This document shows, one piece after another, positions 24,465 to 33,198 of a DNA stretch of 64,000 nucleotides (within the stretch, counting starts at the first letter, position 1; the number at the start of each line of letters is the position of its first letter). The stretch is from Leucobacter viscericola (GTDB lineage: Bacteria; Actinomycetota; Actinomycetes; Actinomycetales; Microbacteriaceae): positions 1,364,001 through 1,428,000 of the forward strand of contig NZ_CP049863.1 in NCBI RefSeq assembly GCF_011299575.1, in the 5' to 3' direction. Below the pieces are notes generated by a model, which worked only from the letters and a program-made list of their open reading frames with translations, was not told the origin of the DNA and ran no database searches. Position numbers and translations under genes: made by a program.

Positions 24465-25424
24465 TCAGTCCGCGGAGACTCCGTGCCGCGCAAGCCACCC
24501 GAGGATGGCCTCATTCGTTTCCGCGTGCCGCTCCTGCTGCACCCAGTGGCCACTATCGAGACTGATCTCTTCGACGTTCGGCACGAAGTCCGACAGGTTC
24601 TCGGAGCGCGCGACGGCATCCCTCTCGCCATAAATCATCAAAGCAGGCTTGTGAATGATCGGGTCAGCCTCAGCCAGCAGGTGCCAGTTGCGGTTGAGAT
24701 TCCGGTACCAATTGATGCCACCGGTGAATCCTGATTTCTCGAACGCAGAGGCGTAGACGGCCAGTTCACTTTCGCTGAGCAGGGGCTCACCGAGGGGTGA
24801 CTCCGAACGAGCAATCTCGATCATTGCCATGCCCGGCTTCGGCGGCAGCAGCGGCTCGTTCTTGCGATAAAGGTTGTTGATGAAGCGAGCGGGATCCGCA
24901 TCGAACACTGCGTCGGCTACCCCTGGCTGCTTGTTGAAGTGAACAAAGTAGTACTCGCTGCCAAGCACGGCTTCCATAAAGTCCAGCCAGGGCATCTCGC
25001 CTCGCGCCAGGTACGGCAGACTCAAGGCGATCACCCTGTTTACTCGGTGCGGGTGCAGCAGAGCGAAACTCCAGACCACAAACGCACCCCAGTCGTGGCC
25101 GATGAAGGTCGCGTCGTCATAGCCGAAATAATCAAGGAGGGCCGCAAGGTCGCCGGTCAAGTGCTCAATGTCATACTCGATGACCTCGGTTGGCCGGGCA
25201 GAATTACCGAAGCCGCGCTGATTAGGAGCAATCACGTGGTAACCGGCCGCTACAAGCGCTGGCACCTGATAGCGCCAGGTGTAGGCAAGATCGGGCCAGC
25301 CGTGGCAGAGCACAATCGGGTTTCCGGCATTCTGTTTCCCGGCTTCGAAGACTTCTAGTTCGACGCCGTTGACGGCGACAATGGCGGGCTCAGGGAAGGA
25401 GTTTTCTTGAATTGATTTGTTCAT
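24465..25424 (-). CDS. Alpha/beta hydrolase, epoxide hydrolase/dehalogenase type
   Basis: The 319-residue enzyme has the oxyanion motif LCHGWPDLAYTWRYQ and the nucleophile elbow FIGHDWGAFVVW, with an aspartate nucleophile, as in epoxide hydrolases and haloacetate dehalogenases. The catalytic histidine lies in DSGHWVQQE near the C-terminus. TACCTT is six bases before the ATG. It is divergent from a WYL-domain regulator across a clear inverted repeat, so this regulator probably controls it. The substrate is unknown. Confidence 0.9.
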   Translation of the reverse strand: MNKSIQENSFPEPAIVAVNGVELEVFEAGKQNAGNPIVLCHGWPDLAYTWRYQVPALVAAGYHVIAPNQRGFGNSARPTEVIEYDIEHLTGDLAALLDYFGYDDATFIGHDWGAFVVWSFALLHPHRVNRVIALSLPYLARGEMPWLDFMEAVLGSEYYFVHFNKQPGVADAVFDADPARFINNLYRKNEPLLPPKPGMAMIEIARSESPLGEPLLSESELAVYASAFEKSGFTGGINWYRNLNRNWHLLAEADPIIHKPALMIYGERDAVARSENLSDFVPNVEEISLDSGHWVQQERHAETNEAILGWLARHGVSAD

Positions 25425-25440
25425 GGTTCAAAGGTAAATA

Positions 25441-25471
25441 GACAAACCGGTCACCCCGCGACCGGTTTATC
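25441..25471. promoter_or_regulatory. Operator-like inverted repeat between hydrolase and WYL regulator
   Basis: AAACCGGTC and GACCGGTTT flank a 7-base spacer. The arms extend to 12 bp with one mismatch. The position between two divergent genes, one a regulator, makes it the likely target of that regulator. Confidence 0.7.
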
Positions 25472-25486
25472 TGAAATTATTGATTT

Positions 25487-26434
25487 ATGAGATCCGATCG
25501 TTTGGTGGCCATCCTTCTCATGCTGCAGCGGCGCGGGCAGGTGACAGCCCCAGAAGTTGCCAAAGAACTGGAGATATCCGAGCGCACCGCGCGCCGTGAC
25601 CTCGATGCCCTCGGCATGGCCGGTATTCCCGTGTACTCGGTCCAGGGGCGCGCAGGCGGGTGGCGACTCCTTGGCGGTGGACGTACCGATCTCTCCGGCC
25701 TTACTGCAAGCGAAGCCCGAGCGCTGTTTCTCGTCGCGGGCCCCGCAGCCGCAGCGACACCAGAGGTGAAGGCCGCCTTGCGCAAGCTCGTCCGCGCCCT
25801 GCCAGAGCCGTTCCGCGAACAAGCAGAGGCCGCGGCATCTTCACTGATCGTGGACTCGCAGAGTTGGGGTTCGAGCGGTGCTACGAATCAACCGCCCCGC
25901 TTCCTTGACACACTGCAGAACGCCGTCATTCAGGGCGTTCAAGCCCGGCTCGGCTATGTCGACAACGCGGGGAATGAAACCGAGAGAATCGTCCATCCGT
26001 TAGGGATCGTCGCCAAGGGCCCGTCATGGTACATCGTCGCTCACACCGACGCGGGGCGGCGAACATTCAGGATCGACCGAGTCTCGTCGGTCGCGGTCAC
26101 CGATGAATCTGTTCAGCGACCCGAGAACTTCGACCTCGCTGAAAGCTGGCACGAGATCGCAACTGAGGCAGACCGCAGGCGCACACCCGTCGAGGTCCAT
26201 GCGATGTGTGCACCCGAAGGACTCGGCTACCTACAAACCGCCGTTGGTGACAACCTGGAAATTGGAGCAGCCGCGACCGACGGTCGCGTCGCCGTCGTAA
26301 TCCGTGGACCCAGCGAATACGGGATCGCCGGCCATCTCGCCGGGCTCGTCGAGTGGCTCGAGATCGCCGCCCCACAATCAGTGCGAGATCACCTGGCGAG
26401 GATCGGCACCGCCCTCACTAACCGATACCGTTGA
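25487..26434 (+). CDS. YafY-type HTH and WYL domain regulator
   Basis: The 315-residue regulator has an N-terminal HTH (RRGQVTAPEVAKELEISERT, then ARRDLDALGMAGIPVYS) and a central WYL domain (RIVHPLGIVAKGPSWYIVAH, then FRIDRVSSVAVTDE). The C-terminal WCX region (IRGPSEYGIAGHLAGLVEWLE) follows. WYL proteins act as ligand-sensing repressors or activators. It is divergent from the epoxide-hydrolase-like gene across an inverted repeat and probably regulates it. Confidence 0.92.
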   Translation: MRSDRLVAILLMLQRRGQVTAPEVAKELEISERTARRDLDALGMAGIPVYSVQGRAGGWRLLGGGRTDLSGLTASEARALFLVAGPAAAATPEVKAALRKLVRALPEPFREQAEAAASSLIVDSQSWGSSGATNQPPRFLDTLQNAVIQGVQARLGYVDNAGNETERIVHPLGIVAKGPSWYIVAHTDAGRRTFRIDRVSSVAVTDESVQRPENFDLAESWHEIATEADRRRTPVEVHAMCAPEGLGYLQTAVGDNLEIGAAATDGRVAVVIRGPSEYGIAGHLAGLVEWLEIAAPQSVRDHLARIGTALTNRYR

Positions 26435-26450
26435 CCGATTCGTTGGCGCC

Positions 26451-26948
26451 TCAGCCGAGCTGCGACAGAAACGCCTCGCTCATTGCGGGGTAGTACTGAT
26501 CGAAGTTCGGTTGTTCCGTGCCCTCGGTCGCCGCGACGAGCAGGTCGAGGTAGTACTCCCAGCCGGGGCCGATGTCGCCGACCGCAGCGCCGGAGTCGAG
26601 GTGGTGCACAAAGCGCAGCAGCGAATCGTCTTCGCCGTCCTCCTCGAGAAACAATTCAAGCTCCCAGCCGTCATCGTTGGTCGTGGTGTGAAGTTCCAGG
26701 CGATGTGGGGCCTCACACGCGATCACGTTTGCGCGCACCGGTGGGCCGTCTTCTTCAAACGCCATGCGGATCCGCACACTTCCGCCCGCGCGACCGTCAC
26801 CGTCCCACGCACCAAACCACTCGGCCGTGCGCTCAGAAACGGTCAGGTAGCTCCACGCATCTTCAATGGGCAGGGCGAGGGATCGCACCAGCACCAGATC
26901 GACGCCTCGCGCGGTCTTCACCACACGTCCGGTTGCTTCAATTGACAC
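26451..26948 (-). CDS. SRPBCC/AHSA1-family protein
   Basis: The 165-residue START-like (Bet v1 fold) protein contains RSLALPIEDAWSYLTVSERTAEWF at the N-terminus and GWEYYLDLLVAAT in the C-terminal helix, which together match the AHSA1 group. Such proteins bind hydrophobic ligands or act as co-chaperone-like modules. The GTG at 26948 is chosen because AGGAG lies six bases upstream, giving MSIEATGRVV. The stop is 16 bases from the convergent WYL gene. Confidence 0.85.
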   Translation of the reverse strand: MSIEATGRVVKTARGVDLVLVRSLALPIEDAWSYLTVSERTAEWFGAWDGDGRAGGSVRIRMAFEEDGPPVRANVIACEAPHRLELHTTTNDDGWELELFLEEDGEDDSLLRFVHHLDSGAAVGDIGPGWEYYLDLLVAATEGTEQPNFDQYYPAMSEAFLSQLG

Positions 26949-27014
26949 GACCACTCCTTACTTCAGGCGGGCTTCGCCCGCATAAATGACAGCGTACCGC
27001 CGTAGGATCCCTGT

Positions 27015-27737
27015 ATGCAGCAACTGGTTGAAGTTCCCGCGGGGTCGGTTCAACTGAATGACGCGCGACGCGGGGATTCACGCACCGTCGAGCTACGCGA
27101 GTTTCGCATCGGTGCATACCCGGTCACCGCCACAACCTACGACGCGACAACCGCACAGAACCCCACTTTGCCCGCAACGGGAGTGCGCTGGATCGACGCC
27201 GCACAGTGGTGCAACACAGCGTCAGAGACCGCCGGGATCACACCCGCATACGAGATTCACAATGGCGAGGTGGTGTGGGATCTCAACTCAGACGGCTTCC
27301 GCCTGCCAACGGAGGCCGAGTGGGAGTACGCAAGTCGAGCGGGTAGCACTGGCCCTCGCTACGGCGAGCTGTCGCAGATCGCCTGGACAGACGCAGACCC
27401 CATTGATGCGTCACAACCGGTCGGGCTTAAACGCCCGAACGACTTCGGCCTCTACGACACCCTCGGCAACGCCTGGGAGTGGTGCTGGGATCGCCTGGAC
27501 CCGGCACGCTACAGCGATTACCGCGTGTTCAAGGGTGGTGGCTGGGCTGATCCCGAGTGGAGTTGCCGGGTCGGCGTCCGCAGGGGCGATTCCCCGGTCG
27601 CCAAGCTTGAGGACGTCGGCTTTCGTGTGGTGCGCGGCGCGGCAGGGCCCGGGGGCCAGGGCTGGTCAGAAGCCGAGGATCGCGCCCGCGCCGCAATAAC
27701 CGGTCCGCGCCCCGTGGGCTGGACTCCGCTGAGGTAA
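27015..27737 (+). CDS. Formylglycine-generating-enzyme-like (SUMF1 fold) protein
   Basis: The 240-residue single-domain protein of the FGE/EgtB superfamily contains FRLPTEAEWEYASRAG, then LYDTLGNAWEWCWDRL, FKGGGWAD and VGFRVVRG. True aerobic FGEs have a pair of cysteines near the C-terminus. Here only one is seen, in SCRVGVRR, so sulfatase maturation is doubtful and another substrate is likely. TAGGAT at 27003-27008 is six bases before the ATG (leaderless). The 19-bp repeat array begins 8 bases after its stop. Confidence 0.88.
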   Translation: MQQLVEVPAGSVQLNDARRGDSRTVELREFRIGAYPVTATTYDATTAQNPTLPATGVRWIDAAQWCNTASETAGITPAYEIHNGEVVWDLNSDGFRLPTEAEWEYASRAGSTGPRYGELSQIAWTDADPIDASQPVGLKRPNDFGLYDTLGNAWEWCWDRLDPARYSDYRVFKGGGWADPEWSCRVGVRRGDSPVAKLEDVGFRVVRGAAGPGGQGWSEAEDRARAAITGPRPVGWTPLR

Positions 27738-27745
27738 CGCCCGCG

Positions 27746-27840
27746 GAGCTTGCACCTCACTGCCGAGCCTGCACCTCGCTGCCGAGCCTGCACCACACTG
27801 CCGAGCCTGCACCACACTGCCGAGCCTGCACCACACTGCC
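27746..27840 (+). repeat. 19-bp tandem array, left half (5 units)
   Basis: Five head-to-tail units of GAGCCTGCACCACACTGCC run without gaps. Units 3 to 5 are identical, and units 1 and 2 differ at two or three positions. A sixth partial unit joins the central palindrome GCCTGCAG, TCCCTAA, CTGCAGGC at 27843-27865. Confidence 0.95.
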
Positions 27841-27863
27841 GGGCCTGCAGTCCCTAACTGCAG

Positions 27864-27967
27864 GCTCGACGCTGAAGCGCAGGCTCGACGCTGAAGCGCA
27901 AGCTCGACACTGAAGCGCAGGCTCAACGCTGAAGCGCAATCTCGACGCTGAAGCGCAAGCTCAACGG
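27864..27967 (+). repeat. 19-bp tandem array, right half (5.5 units, inverted)
   Basis: Five units of GCTCGACGCTGAAGCGCAG and a partial sixth follow the central palindrome. The reverse complement of this unit shares GAGCCTGC and 13 of 19 positions with the left unit, so the two halves are head to head. Each right unit contains CGCT-GA-AGCG, a mini palindrome. Confidence 0.95.
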
Positions 27968-28178
27968 ATGCCGGGCGCACACAACTCGTTGCGCAAAACC
28001 GCCTCCCCACCTACACTCGATATCGTGAAGATCTAACGCAGTCGATGCTCCGCGCCCGCGGCGCCGATCCTGTGTGCTCACTTCGTGGCCTTGCCGTTCT
28101 GAAAGAACCGCACGCCACCCGCACCTCGAAACGGCATGCCCGGCGGAGCCCTCCCTTCGTTCAGAGAGGCGGCGCACC

Positions 28179-29921
28179 GTGCCCGCACCACAAACCATCA
28201 ACCCAACGTCAAATTCCCCCGCACTCACGGCCGCGAACAGAGTCGCCCGCAGCGCGGATTCGACGGCCTCAGGCGCCCAAAACCACCTGCTCGTTGACGG
28301 CATCTCGCAATCGTACGGCGACCGACGCGTGCTCAGTGACATCTCGTTTGCAGCAAAAACGGGCGACCGCATCGGCCTTATCGGAGAGAACGGCACCGGC
28401 AAGTCAACGCTGCTTCGTTTGCTGGCAGGATCGGAAGCCCCGCACACGGGCGTGATCCGGCACCCCGGCAGCGTCGGTATGCTCGCACAGCAACTCCCCT
28501 ATTCCGACAGCGTGCCGGTGTCGGAGGTGCTCGACGACGCCCAGCGGTCCGCGCTTGACACCCTCGAGCAGATAGAACGGCTTGGCGCTGACTTTGCTGA
28601 GCAACCGGATAACCCGCAGCTCGCAGAATCCTACGCCGCAGCGTTGGAGCGTGCCGAGCACGAACAGGCGTGGTCGGTCGAGGCCCGCCGCGGCGAAATG
28701 CTCACGGGTCTCGGCCTGGGAGGAATCCCGACATCGACACAGATCGGGCACCTCTCGGGTGGTCAGCGCCTCAGGCTCGCCCTAGCGGCGCTGCTGCTCG
28801 AGGCTCCGCACACTCTGCTGCTCGATGAACCGTCAAATCACCTCGACGACGCTTCGGCTGCCTATCTTGAGCGTGTGCTGCGACAGTGGCCTGGCATCGT
28901 GATTGTCGCGAGTCACGATCGCGCGCTGCTCGACGCCGTCACAACGAGGATCCTCGATCTCGATCCCGTCACGCCAGTTCCCCAGGTCACGGCGATTCGA
29001 AGCGACGACCCGGGATCCGCGCTGGGTCTGCGCGCGTGGGGCATGGGCTACTCGGCCGCTCGTGAGGCCCGCCGAGTGGAGCTTGATCTCTGGCGCGCAC
29101 AGTTCGACGCCGAGACCGCGGAGCACGAGTCACTCGTGCACGAGATTGAGGTCGGATCACGAGAGGTTAACCGCAAACACGAGTCGAAGTCTGAATCACG
29201 AATCACCCGCAAGTTTTACGCCGACAAAGATGCCAGGGTTACGGCGCGTCGGGCCCGCAATGCCCGCGTGCGACTCGAGGTGCTCGAAAGGGATCGTGTG
29301 CGCCGACCGCCCGAGCCGCTCGAGTTCAGGGGGTTCTCTTCCGGCGGCACCGAACCTACCTCCGACGCTACCCCGCTCTTGCAGGCCAACAGAGTCGCAC
29401 TAGAAGCTCGCCTCGCACCCACGAGCCTCGAACTCCAGACAGGGGGCAGGATCATGCTGACGGGCCCAAACGGTTCCGGTAAATCGACACTGCTTGCGAT
29501 CCTGGCCGGCGAACTTGAGCCGGGCGAAGGCGAAGTGGAGCGACACTGCCGGGTCGGGTACCTCCCGCAGGAGGTGTCATTCGAGGATCCGATGCGAACC
29601 GCAAATGAAACCTACCGGCGGGCAGTGGGGCTATCGGTTGCCGAAGCCTACCCTCTCGCAGAGACAGGCCTTCTTGCGCCGCGGGACAGCGATCGCGCGG
29701 TCGCGGCCCTGAGTGTTGGCCAGCGCAGACGGTTGGCCCTCGCGATACTGGTTGCTGATCCACCACCCGTGCTGCTGCTCGACGAACCAACAAACCACCT
29801 CTCGCTCACGCTGGTTGAAGAGCTTGAAGAAGCGCTCCAGAGCTTCGAGGGTGCACTCATTATTGCGACACACGATAGGTGGCTGCGATCCCGCTGGAAT
29901 GGAGAGGTCCTGGCGATGTGA
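28179..29921 (+). CDS. ABC-F family ATPase
   Basis: The 580-residue protein has two ATP-binding cassettes on one chain and no membrane segments. Cassette 1 has GENGTGKSTLL, LSGGQRLRLALA and LLLDEPSNHLD. Cassette 2 has GPNGSGKSTLL, LSVGQRRRLALA and LLLDEPTNHLS. The linker is highly charged (HESKSESRITRKFYADKDA). ABC-F proteins act on the ribosome, either as translation factors or as antibiotic protection proteins, and sequence alone does not separate these. The GTG at 28179 follows GAGAGG. An upstream in-frame start at 28074 would add an unlikely Arg/Pro-rich segment. Confidence 0.92.
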   Translation: MPAPQTINPTSNSPALTAANRVARSADSTASGAQNHLLVDGISQSYGDRRVLSDISFAAKTGDRIGLIGENGTGKSTLLRLLAGSEAPHTGVIRHPGSVGMLAQQLPYSDSVPVSEVLDDAQRSALDTLEQIERLGADFAEQPDNPQLAESYAAALERAEHEQAWSVEARRGEMLTGLGLGGIPTSTQIGHLSGGQRLRLALAALLLEAPHTLLLDEPSNHLDDASAAYLERVLRQWPGIVIVASHDRALLDAVTTRILDLDPVTPVPQVTAIRSDDPGSALGLRAWGMGYSAAREARRVELDLWRAQFDAETAEHESLVHEIEVGSREVNRKHESKSESRITRKFYADKDARVTARRARNARVRLEVLERDRVRRPPEPLEFRGFSSGGTEPTSDATPLLQANRVALEARLAPTSLELQTGGRIMLTGPNGSGKSTLLAILAGELEPGEGEVERHCRVGYLPQEVSFEDPMRTANETYRRAVGLSVAEAYPLAETGLLAPRDSDRAVAALSVGQRRRLALAILVADPPPVLLLDEPTNHLSLTLVEELEEALQSFEGALIIATHDRWLRSRWNGEVLAM

Positions 29922-30049
29922 GCCCGATAAGTTCGCCCCAACGAACTCATTTCATCGCTGCTCCAAGCACAAACTCGGGCTATTCCCTCTCGCCGAATCC
30001 TTGCTAACGTTGCGGTTTGCCCGCACGCAGACAACCCGCAGGAGCCACG

Positions 30050-30772
30050 ATGAGCGAGATCAACATCGCTAACCCTCACGAGTACGACCACCGCCACGCA
30101 GACATCACTTCGGGATGGCTGCGCGCTGCCGTATTCGGCGCCATGGACGGCCTGGTATCAAACCTCGGATTGATCGCCGGTATTGCCGCAGCAGGCGCCG
30201 CGCCGGGAATCGTCGCTATCACCGGCGTCTCCGGGCTGATCGCGGGCTCCATCTCAATGTCGCTGGGTGAATACGCTTCAGTGCGCACCGCCAACGAGCA
30301 GGTCGACGCCGAAGTTCGCGTCGAGCGCGAGGCACACGATCGCAACCCCGAGGGTGAGCGGGCAGAACTCGCGCAGCTCTTCGAGCGCCTCGGCATGGAA
30401 ACAGACATCGCGCGGACCGCCGCCGAGCAGGTTCACGGCGATGCGGAGCAGGCGATCCGCGTCCACATCTCTCACGAGCTCGGCATGAGCCCGGAAGAAA
30501 AGCCCTCCCCCTGGGTGGCCGCTTTCTCCTCGCTCTTCGCGTTTGGTATCGGTGCGCTGATTCCGATCCTGCCGTTTCTCTTTGGTTTTGGCACCCTCGG
30601 ATGGGGGCTCGCTCTCGGTGGCGTTGGCCTGCTGCTCGCGGGCGGGATCGCGGCGCGCTTCACCCGCCGCAACTGGCTGGCCGGGGCGGCCCGCCAGCTA
30701 CTATTCGGTGGTTTGGCCGTCGGCGTGACCTATGCGATCGGCAAACTCCTCGGGGTTTCCGCGCTCGTTTAG
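30050..30772 (+). CDS. VIT1/CCC1 family iron/manganese transporter
   Basis: This 240-residue membrane protein of the vacuolar iron transporter family exports Fe(II) or Mn(II) from the cytosol. The first helix GWLRAAVFGAMDGLVSNLGLI and the second GVSGLIAGSISMSLGEYASV carry the conserved Asp, Met and Glu residues. A charged cytoplasmic helix pair follows (EVRVEREAHDRNPEGERAEL), then three more membrane helices from SPWVAAFSSLFAFGIGALIP. AGGAG precedes the ATG at 30050, which favours it over an in-frame start 11 codons upstream. Confidence 0.92.
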   Translation: MSEINIANPHEYDHRHADITSGWLRAAVFGAMDGLVSNLGLIAGIAAAGAAPGIVAITGVSGLIAGSISMSLGEYASVRTANEQVDAEVRVEREAHDRNPEGERAELAQLFERLGMETDIARTAAEQVHGDAEQAIRVHISHELGMSPEEKPSPWVAAFSSLFAFGIGALIPILPFLFGFGTLGWGLALGGVGLLLAGGIAARFTRRNWLAGAARQLLFGGLAVGVTYAIGKLLGVSALV

Positions 30773-30808
30773 CAGTTTCTGACGGGTTCGGGGCCGTAGG
30801 CTTATTGC

Positions 30809-31147
30809 GTGCCTAGCCCTGAGTTCGTCGACGCGGTCCTCGCGACGGTCGCGCGCATACCCGCGGGCCGCGTGATGACCTACGGTGACGTCGGCGTCGC
30901 TATCGGCTCTGAGGCCCCACGCGCGGTTGGCCGCGTCATGGCACTGTACGGGCACGCGAGCCCGTGGTGGCGAGTTGTACCCGCGAGCGGTCAGCCGCCG
31001 CAGGGTCACGAGGTACTCGCGCTGCCCCACTACATTGAAGAGGGCACGCCCCTGCGCGGTGAGCTGAAACCCGGTGGGTACAAGATCGCGCTCTCTTCGG
31101 CACGGCTGCCCTATACCCACGAAATCTATGCGGAGGTCGCACTGTGA
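30809..31147 (+). CDS. Alkyltransferase-like (ATL) MGMT-family protein
   Basis: The 112-residue protein contains the MGMT DNA-binding fold (FVDAVLATVARIPAGRVMTYGDV, then APRAVGRVMAL). The acceptor cysteine of the PCHR motif is replaced by tryptophan (SPWWRVVPASG). ATL proteins bind O6-alkylguanine without removing the alkyl group and hand the lesion to nucleotide excision repair. TAGGCT at 30797-30802 lies six bases before the GTG start. The next gene overlaps its stop (GTGA). Confidence 0.9.
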   Translation: MPSPEFVDAVLATVARIPAGRVMTYGDVGVAIGSEAPRAVGRVMALYGHASPWWRVVPASGQPPQGHEVLALPHYIEEGTPLRGELKPGGYKIALSSARLPYTHEIYAEVAL

Positions 31148-31983
31148 CAGAGACGACAGCAGAGGGTTCAGGATCCGAGCCAACGGAGCCCACAGCACCT
31201 ACCCTCCGTCTGGGCTTTGCTCGCGGCATCGCGCCCAGCAAGTGGGCCGACCGCTGGCAAAAGGTGCAGCCCGATATTGCGCTCGAGCTGGTGCCGCTGA
31301 ATCTGACATTCGGCGGACCAAAGCGCCCCGAAGGCTGCGACGTAGTGATCGAGCGAGCGGCTCCGGGCGAACGGCCCGTAGACGGCCGGCACGCACTGAA
31401 GCTCTACACGGAAGCCATCGCGCTTGTGGTGCCCATCGACCACGAGCTCGCCAAAGAAGAAACGGTATCGGCCGCCGACCTCTCCCTCGTGCCGCTGCTG
31501 GATCACCCCGATCACTCTGCCGAGTGGCCCGCGGCAGTGGCCTGGCAGGATCCCGCCTGGATGCCCCGTAACGCCCTGGCCGCGCTTGAGCTCGTCGCCG
31601 CCGGAAGCGGCTCCATGCTGCTGCCGCAACCGCTCGCGCGCCACATTTCAGACAAGCGCAAACACGCCATCCTCCGCGTCACAGGCGAACCCGCGCTCGC
31701 GGGCAGCACGATCTGGGCGACCTGGGATATAGATCGTGACGCCCTCGACGTGCAGCAGCTCATCGGCGTGATGCGCGGTCGCACCGCCCGCAGTTCACGC
31801 CCCGCCGCGAGCGTAGAGCAGGATCCGGCACCCGCCAAAGCATCGCGTTCACCCCAGCCCAAAGCCGCCAAAAAACCCAAGCTCAACCCCAACTCCCGGG
31901 GCGCTCAGCTCGCCGCCGCGCGCGAAAAGGTCGAGCGGGCGAAGGCCGAAAAACGCAAGGCCGCTCGCCGCAAACGCCGCTAG
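31144..31983 (+). CDS. LysR-type substrate-binding domain protein without HTH
   Basis: The first 210 residues resemble the ligand-binding part of LysR regulators (LRLGFARGIAPSKWADRW, LVVPIDHELAKEETVSAADL, then WMPRNALAALELVAAGSGSMLLP). There is no DNA-binding helix-turn-helix in front. The last 60 residues are a very basic, Ala/Lys-rich helical tail ending KRKAARRKRR, which may contact nucleic acid. The start overlaps the ATL gene by GTGA, so they are cotranscribed. The function is unknown; a ligand sensor in the repair operon is one possibility. Confidence 0.8.
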   Translation: MTETTAEGSGSEPTEPTAPTLRLGFARGIAPSKWADRWQKVQPDIALELVPLNLTFGGPKRPEGCDVVIERAAPGERPVDGRHALKLYTEAIALVVPIDHELAKEETVSAADLSLVPLLDHPDHSAEWPAAVAWQDPAWMPRNALAALELVAAGSGSMLLPQPLARHISDKRKHAILRVTGEPALAGSTIWATWDIDRDALDVQQLIGVMRGRTARSSRPAASVEQDPAPAKASRSPQPKAAKKPKLNPNSRGAQLAAAREKVERAKAEKRKAARRKRR

Positions 31984-32007
31984 TAGCTACCCGCTAGCCG
32001 CTAGCTC

Positions 32008-33198
32008 CTACACTTCCCCCGCGACCGCAGCCCGCGACTCCACAAACGCGGCCACACAGGCCCGAATCTGTTTGTCGGTGTGGGCCGCCGAAAGCTGCAC
32101 CCGGATGCGCGCGAGTCCGTGCGGCACCACGGGGTAGCTGAACGCCGCGACGAAGATGCCACGCCTCTGCATCTCAGCCGCCATCCGCGCGGTCAGCTCA
32201 GCATCGCCAAACATGACGGGGACGATGGGGTGCTTGCCCGGCAGCAGGGTGAACCCCTCGGCCTCCATCAGCTCGCGAAACTGCTCGGCGTTGTGCCGCA
32301 GGCGATCCCGAGCTTCACCCGCACTCGCAACAAGCTCAAGCGCCGTCAGAGTACCCGCGACGAGCGCGGGGGTAAGCGTGTTCGAAAAGAGGTAGGGTCG
32401 GGATCGCTGCCGCAGCAGTTCAACCACCTCGCGTCGGCCGGAAACGTATCCACCAGCGGCTCCGCCGAGCGCCTTACCGAAGGTGCCGGTCAGAATATCG
32501 ACGCGGTCTGCCACACCGCAGAGTTCGGGGGTGCCCCGCCCGTGCTCCCCGAGAAACCCAACCGCGTGTGAATCATCGACCAGCACGAGGGCGTCGTAGC
32601 GATCCGCGAGATCGCAGATCTCACGAAGCGGGGCGATGTAGCCGTCCATCGAAAAGACGCCGTCGGTCACGATGATGCGGAACCGCGCATCCGCTGCCTC
32701 AACGAGCCGCGCTTCGAGCTCGGCGAGATCTCGATTTGCGTAGCGATACCGACGCGCTTTTGAGAGGCGAATGCCGTCGATGATCGACGCGTGGTTCAGT
32801 GCGTCCGAGATGATGGCGTCTTCTGCGCCGAACAGGGTTTCAAACACGCCCCCGTTGGCGTCGAAACACGACGAGTACAGAATCGAATCCTCAGTGCCGA
32901 GGAACGCCGAGAGTCGCCGCTCAAGGTCTCGGTGCAGTTGCTGCGTGCCGCAGATAAAGCGCACGCTCGCCATGCCGTAGCCCCACTCGTCGAGCGCGTG
33001 TTTGGCCGAGGCGATAATCTCGGACTCGTCGGCAAAGCCGAGATAGTTGTTGGCGCAGAAGTTCAGCATCGCGGCACCGTCGACCTGAACCTCGGCGCCC
33101 TGCGCCCCCACAATCTCGCGCTCGGTCTTGAGCAGACCGGAGTCGCGAATCCCCTCGAGCTCGGCGTCGAGATGCGTCCAGAATGTTGCACGGTTCAC
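32008..33198 (-). CDS. kbl: Glycine C-acetyltransferase (2-amino-3-ketobutyrate CoA ligase)
   Basis: This 396-residue PLP enzyme of the alpha-oxoamine synthase family converts 2-amino-3-ketobutyrate and CoA to glycine and acetyl-CoA, the second step of threonine breakdown. The PLP segment [17 protein letters not shown] and the lysine loop [14 protein letters not shown] are clear. The GTG at 33198 overlaps the tdh stop as GTGA. A TTG four codons earlier is an alternative. It follows tdh in one operon, fixing its role. Confidence 0.95.
   Translation of the reverse strand: MNRATFWTHLDAELEGIRDSGLLKTEREIVGAQGAEVQVDGAAMLNFCANNYLGFADESEIIASAKHALDEWGYGMASVRFICGTQQLHRDLERRLSAFLGTEDSILYSSCFDANGGVFETLFGAEDAIISDALNHASIIDGIRLSKARRYRYANRDLAELEARLVEAADARFRIIVTDGVFSMDGYIAPLREICDLADRYDALVLVDDSHAVGFLGEHGRGTPELCGVADRVDILTGTFGKALGGAAGGYVSGRREVVELLRQRSRPYLFSNTLTPALVAGTLTALELVASAGEARDRLRHNAEQFRELMEAEGFTLLPGKHPIVPVMFGDAELTARMAAEMQRRGIFVAAFSYPVVPHGLARIRVQLSAAHTDKQIRACVAAFVESRAAVAGEV

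Larger units (their letters stand above)
27738..28178 (+). other. Gene-free region: inverted repeat array and ABC-F leader
   Basis: This 441-base gap holds the two 19-bp arrays (27746-27967) and then about 210 bases of ordinary leader sequence before the ABC-F gene. Long frames on both strands in the arrays are repeat artefacts. I see no conserved regulatory RNA in the leader, although ABC-F genes often have attenuators. Confidence 0.6.

Noticed and set aside
27746..27967. CRISPR array
   Set aside because: Units are contiguous without spacers and are inverted about a centre. No cas gene is present.
27666..28010. Repetitive minus-strand protein frame over the 19-bp array
   Set aside because: 19-bp units are not a multiple of three, so the apparent protein repeat is just the DNA array read through. 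There are no start signals.
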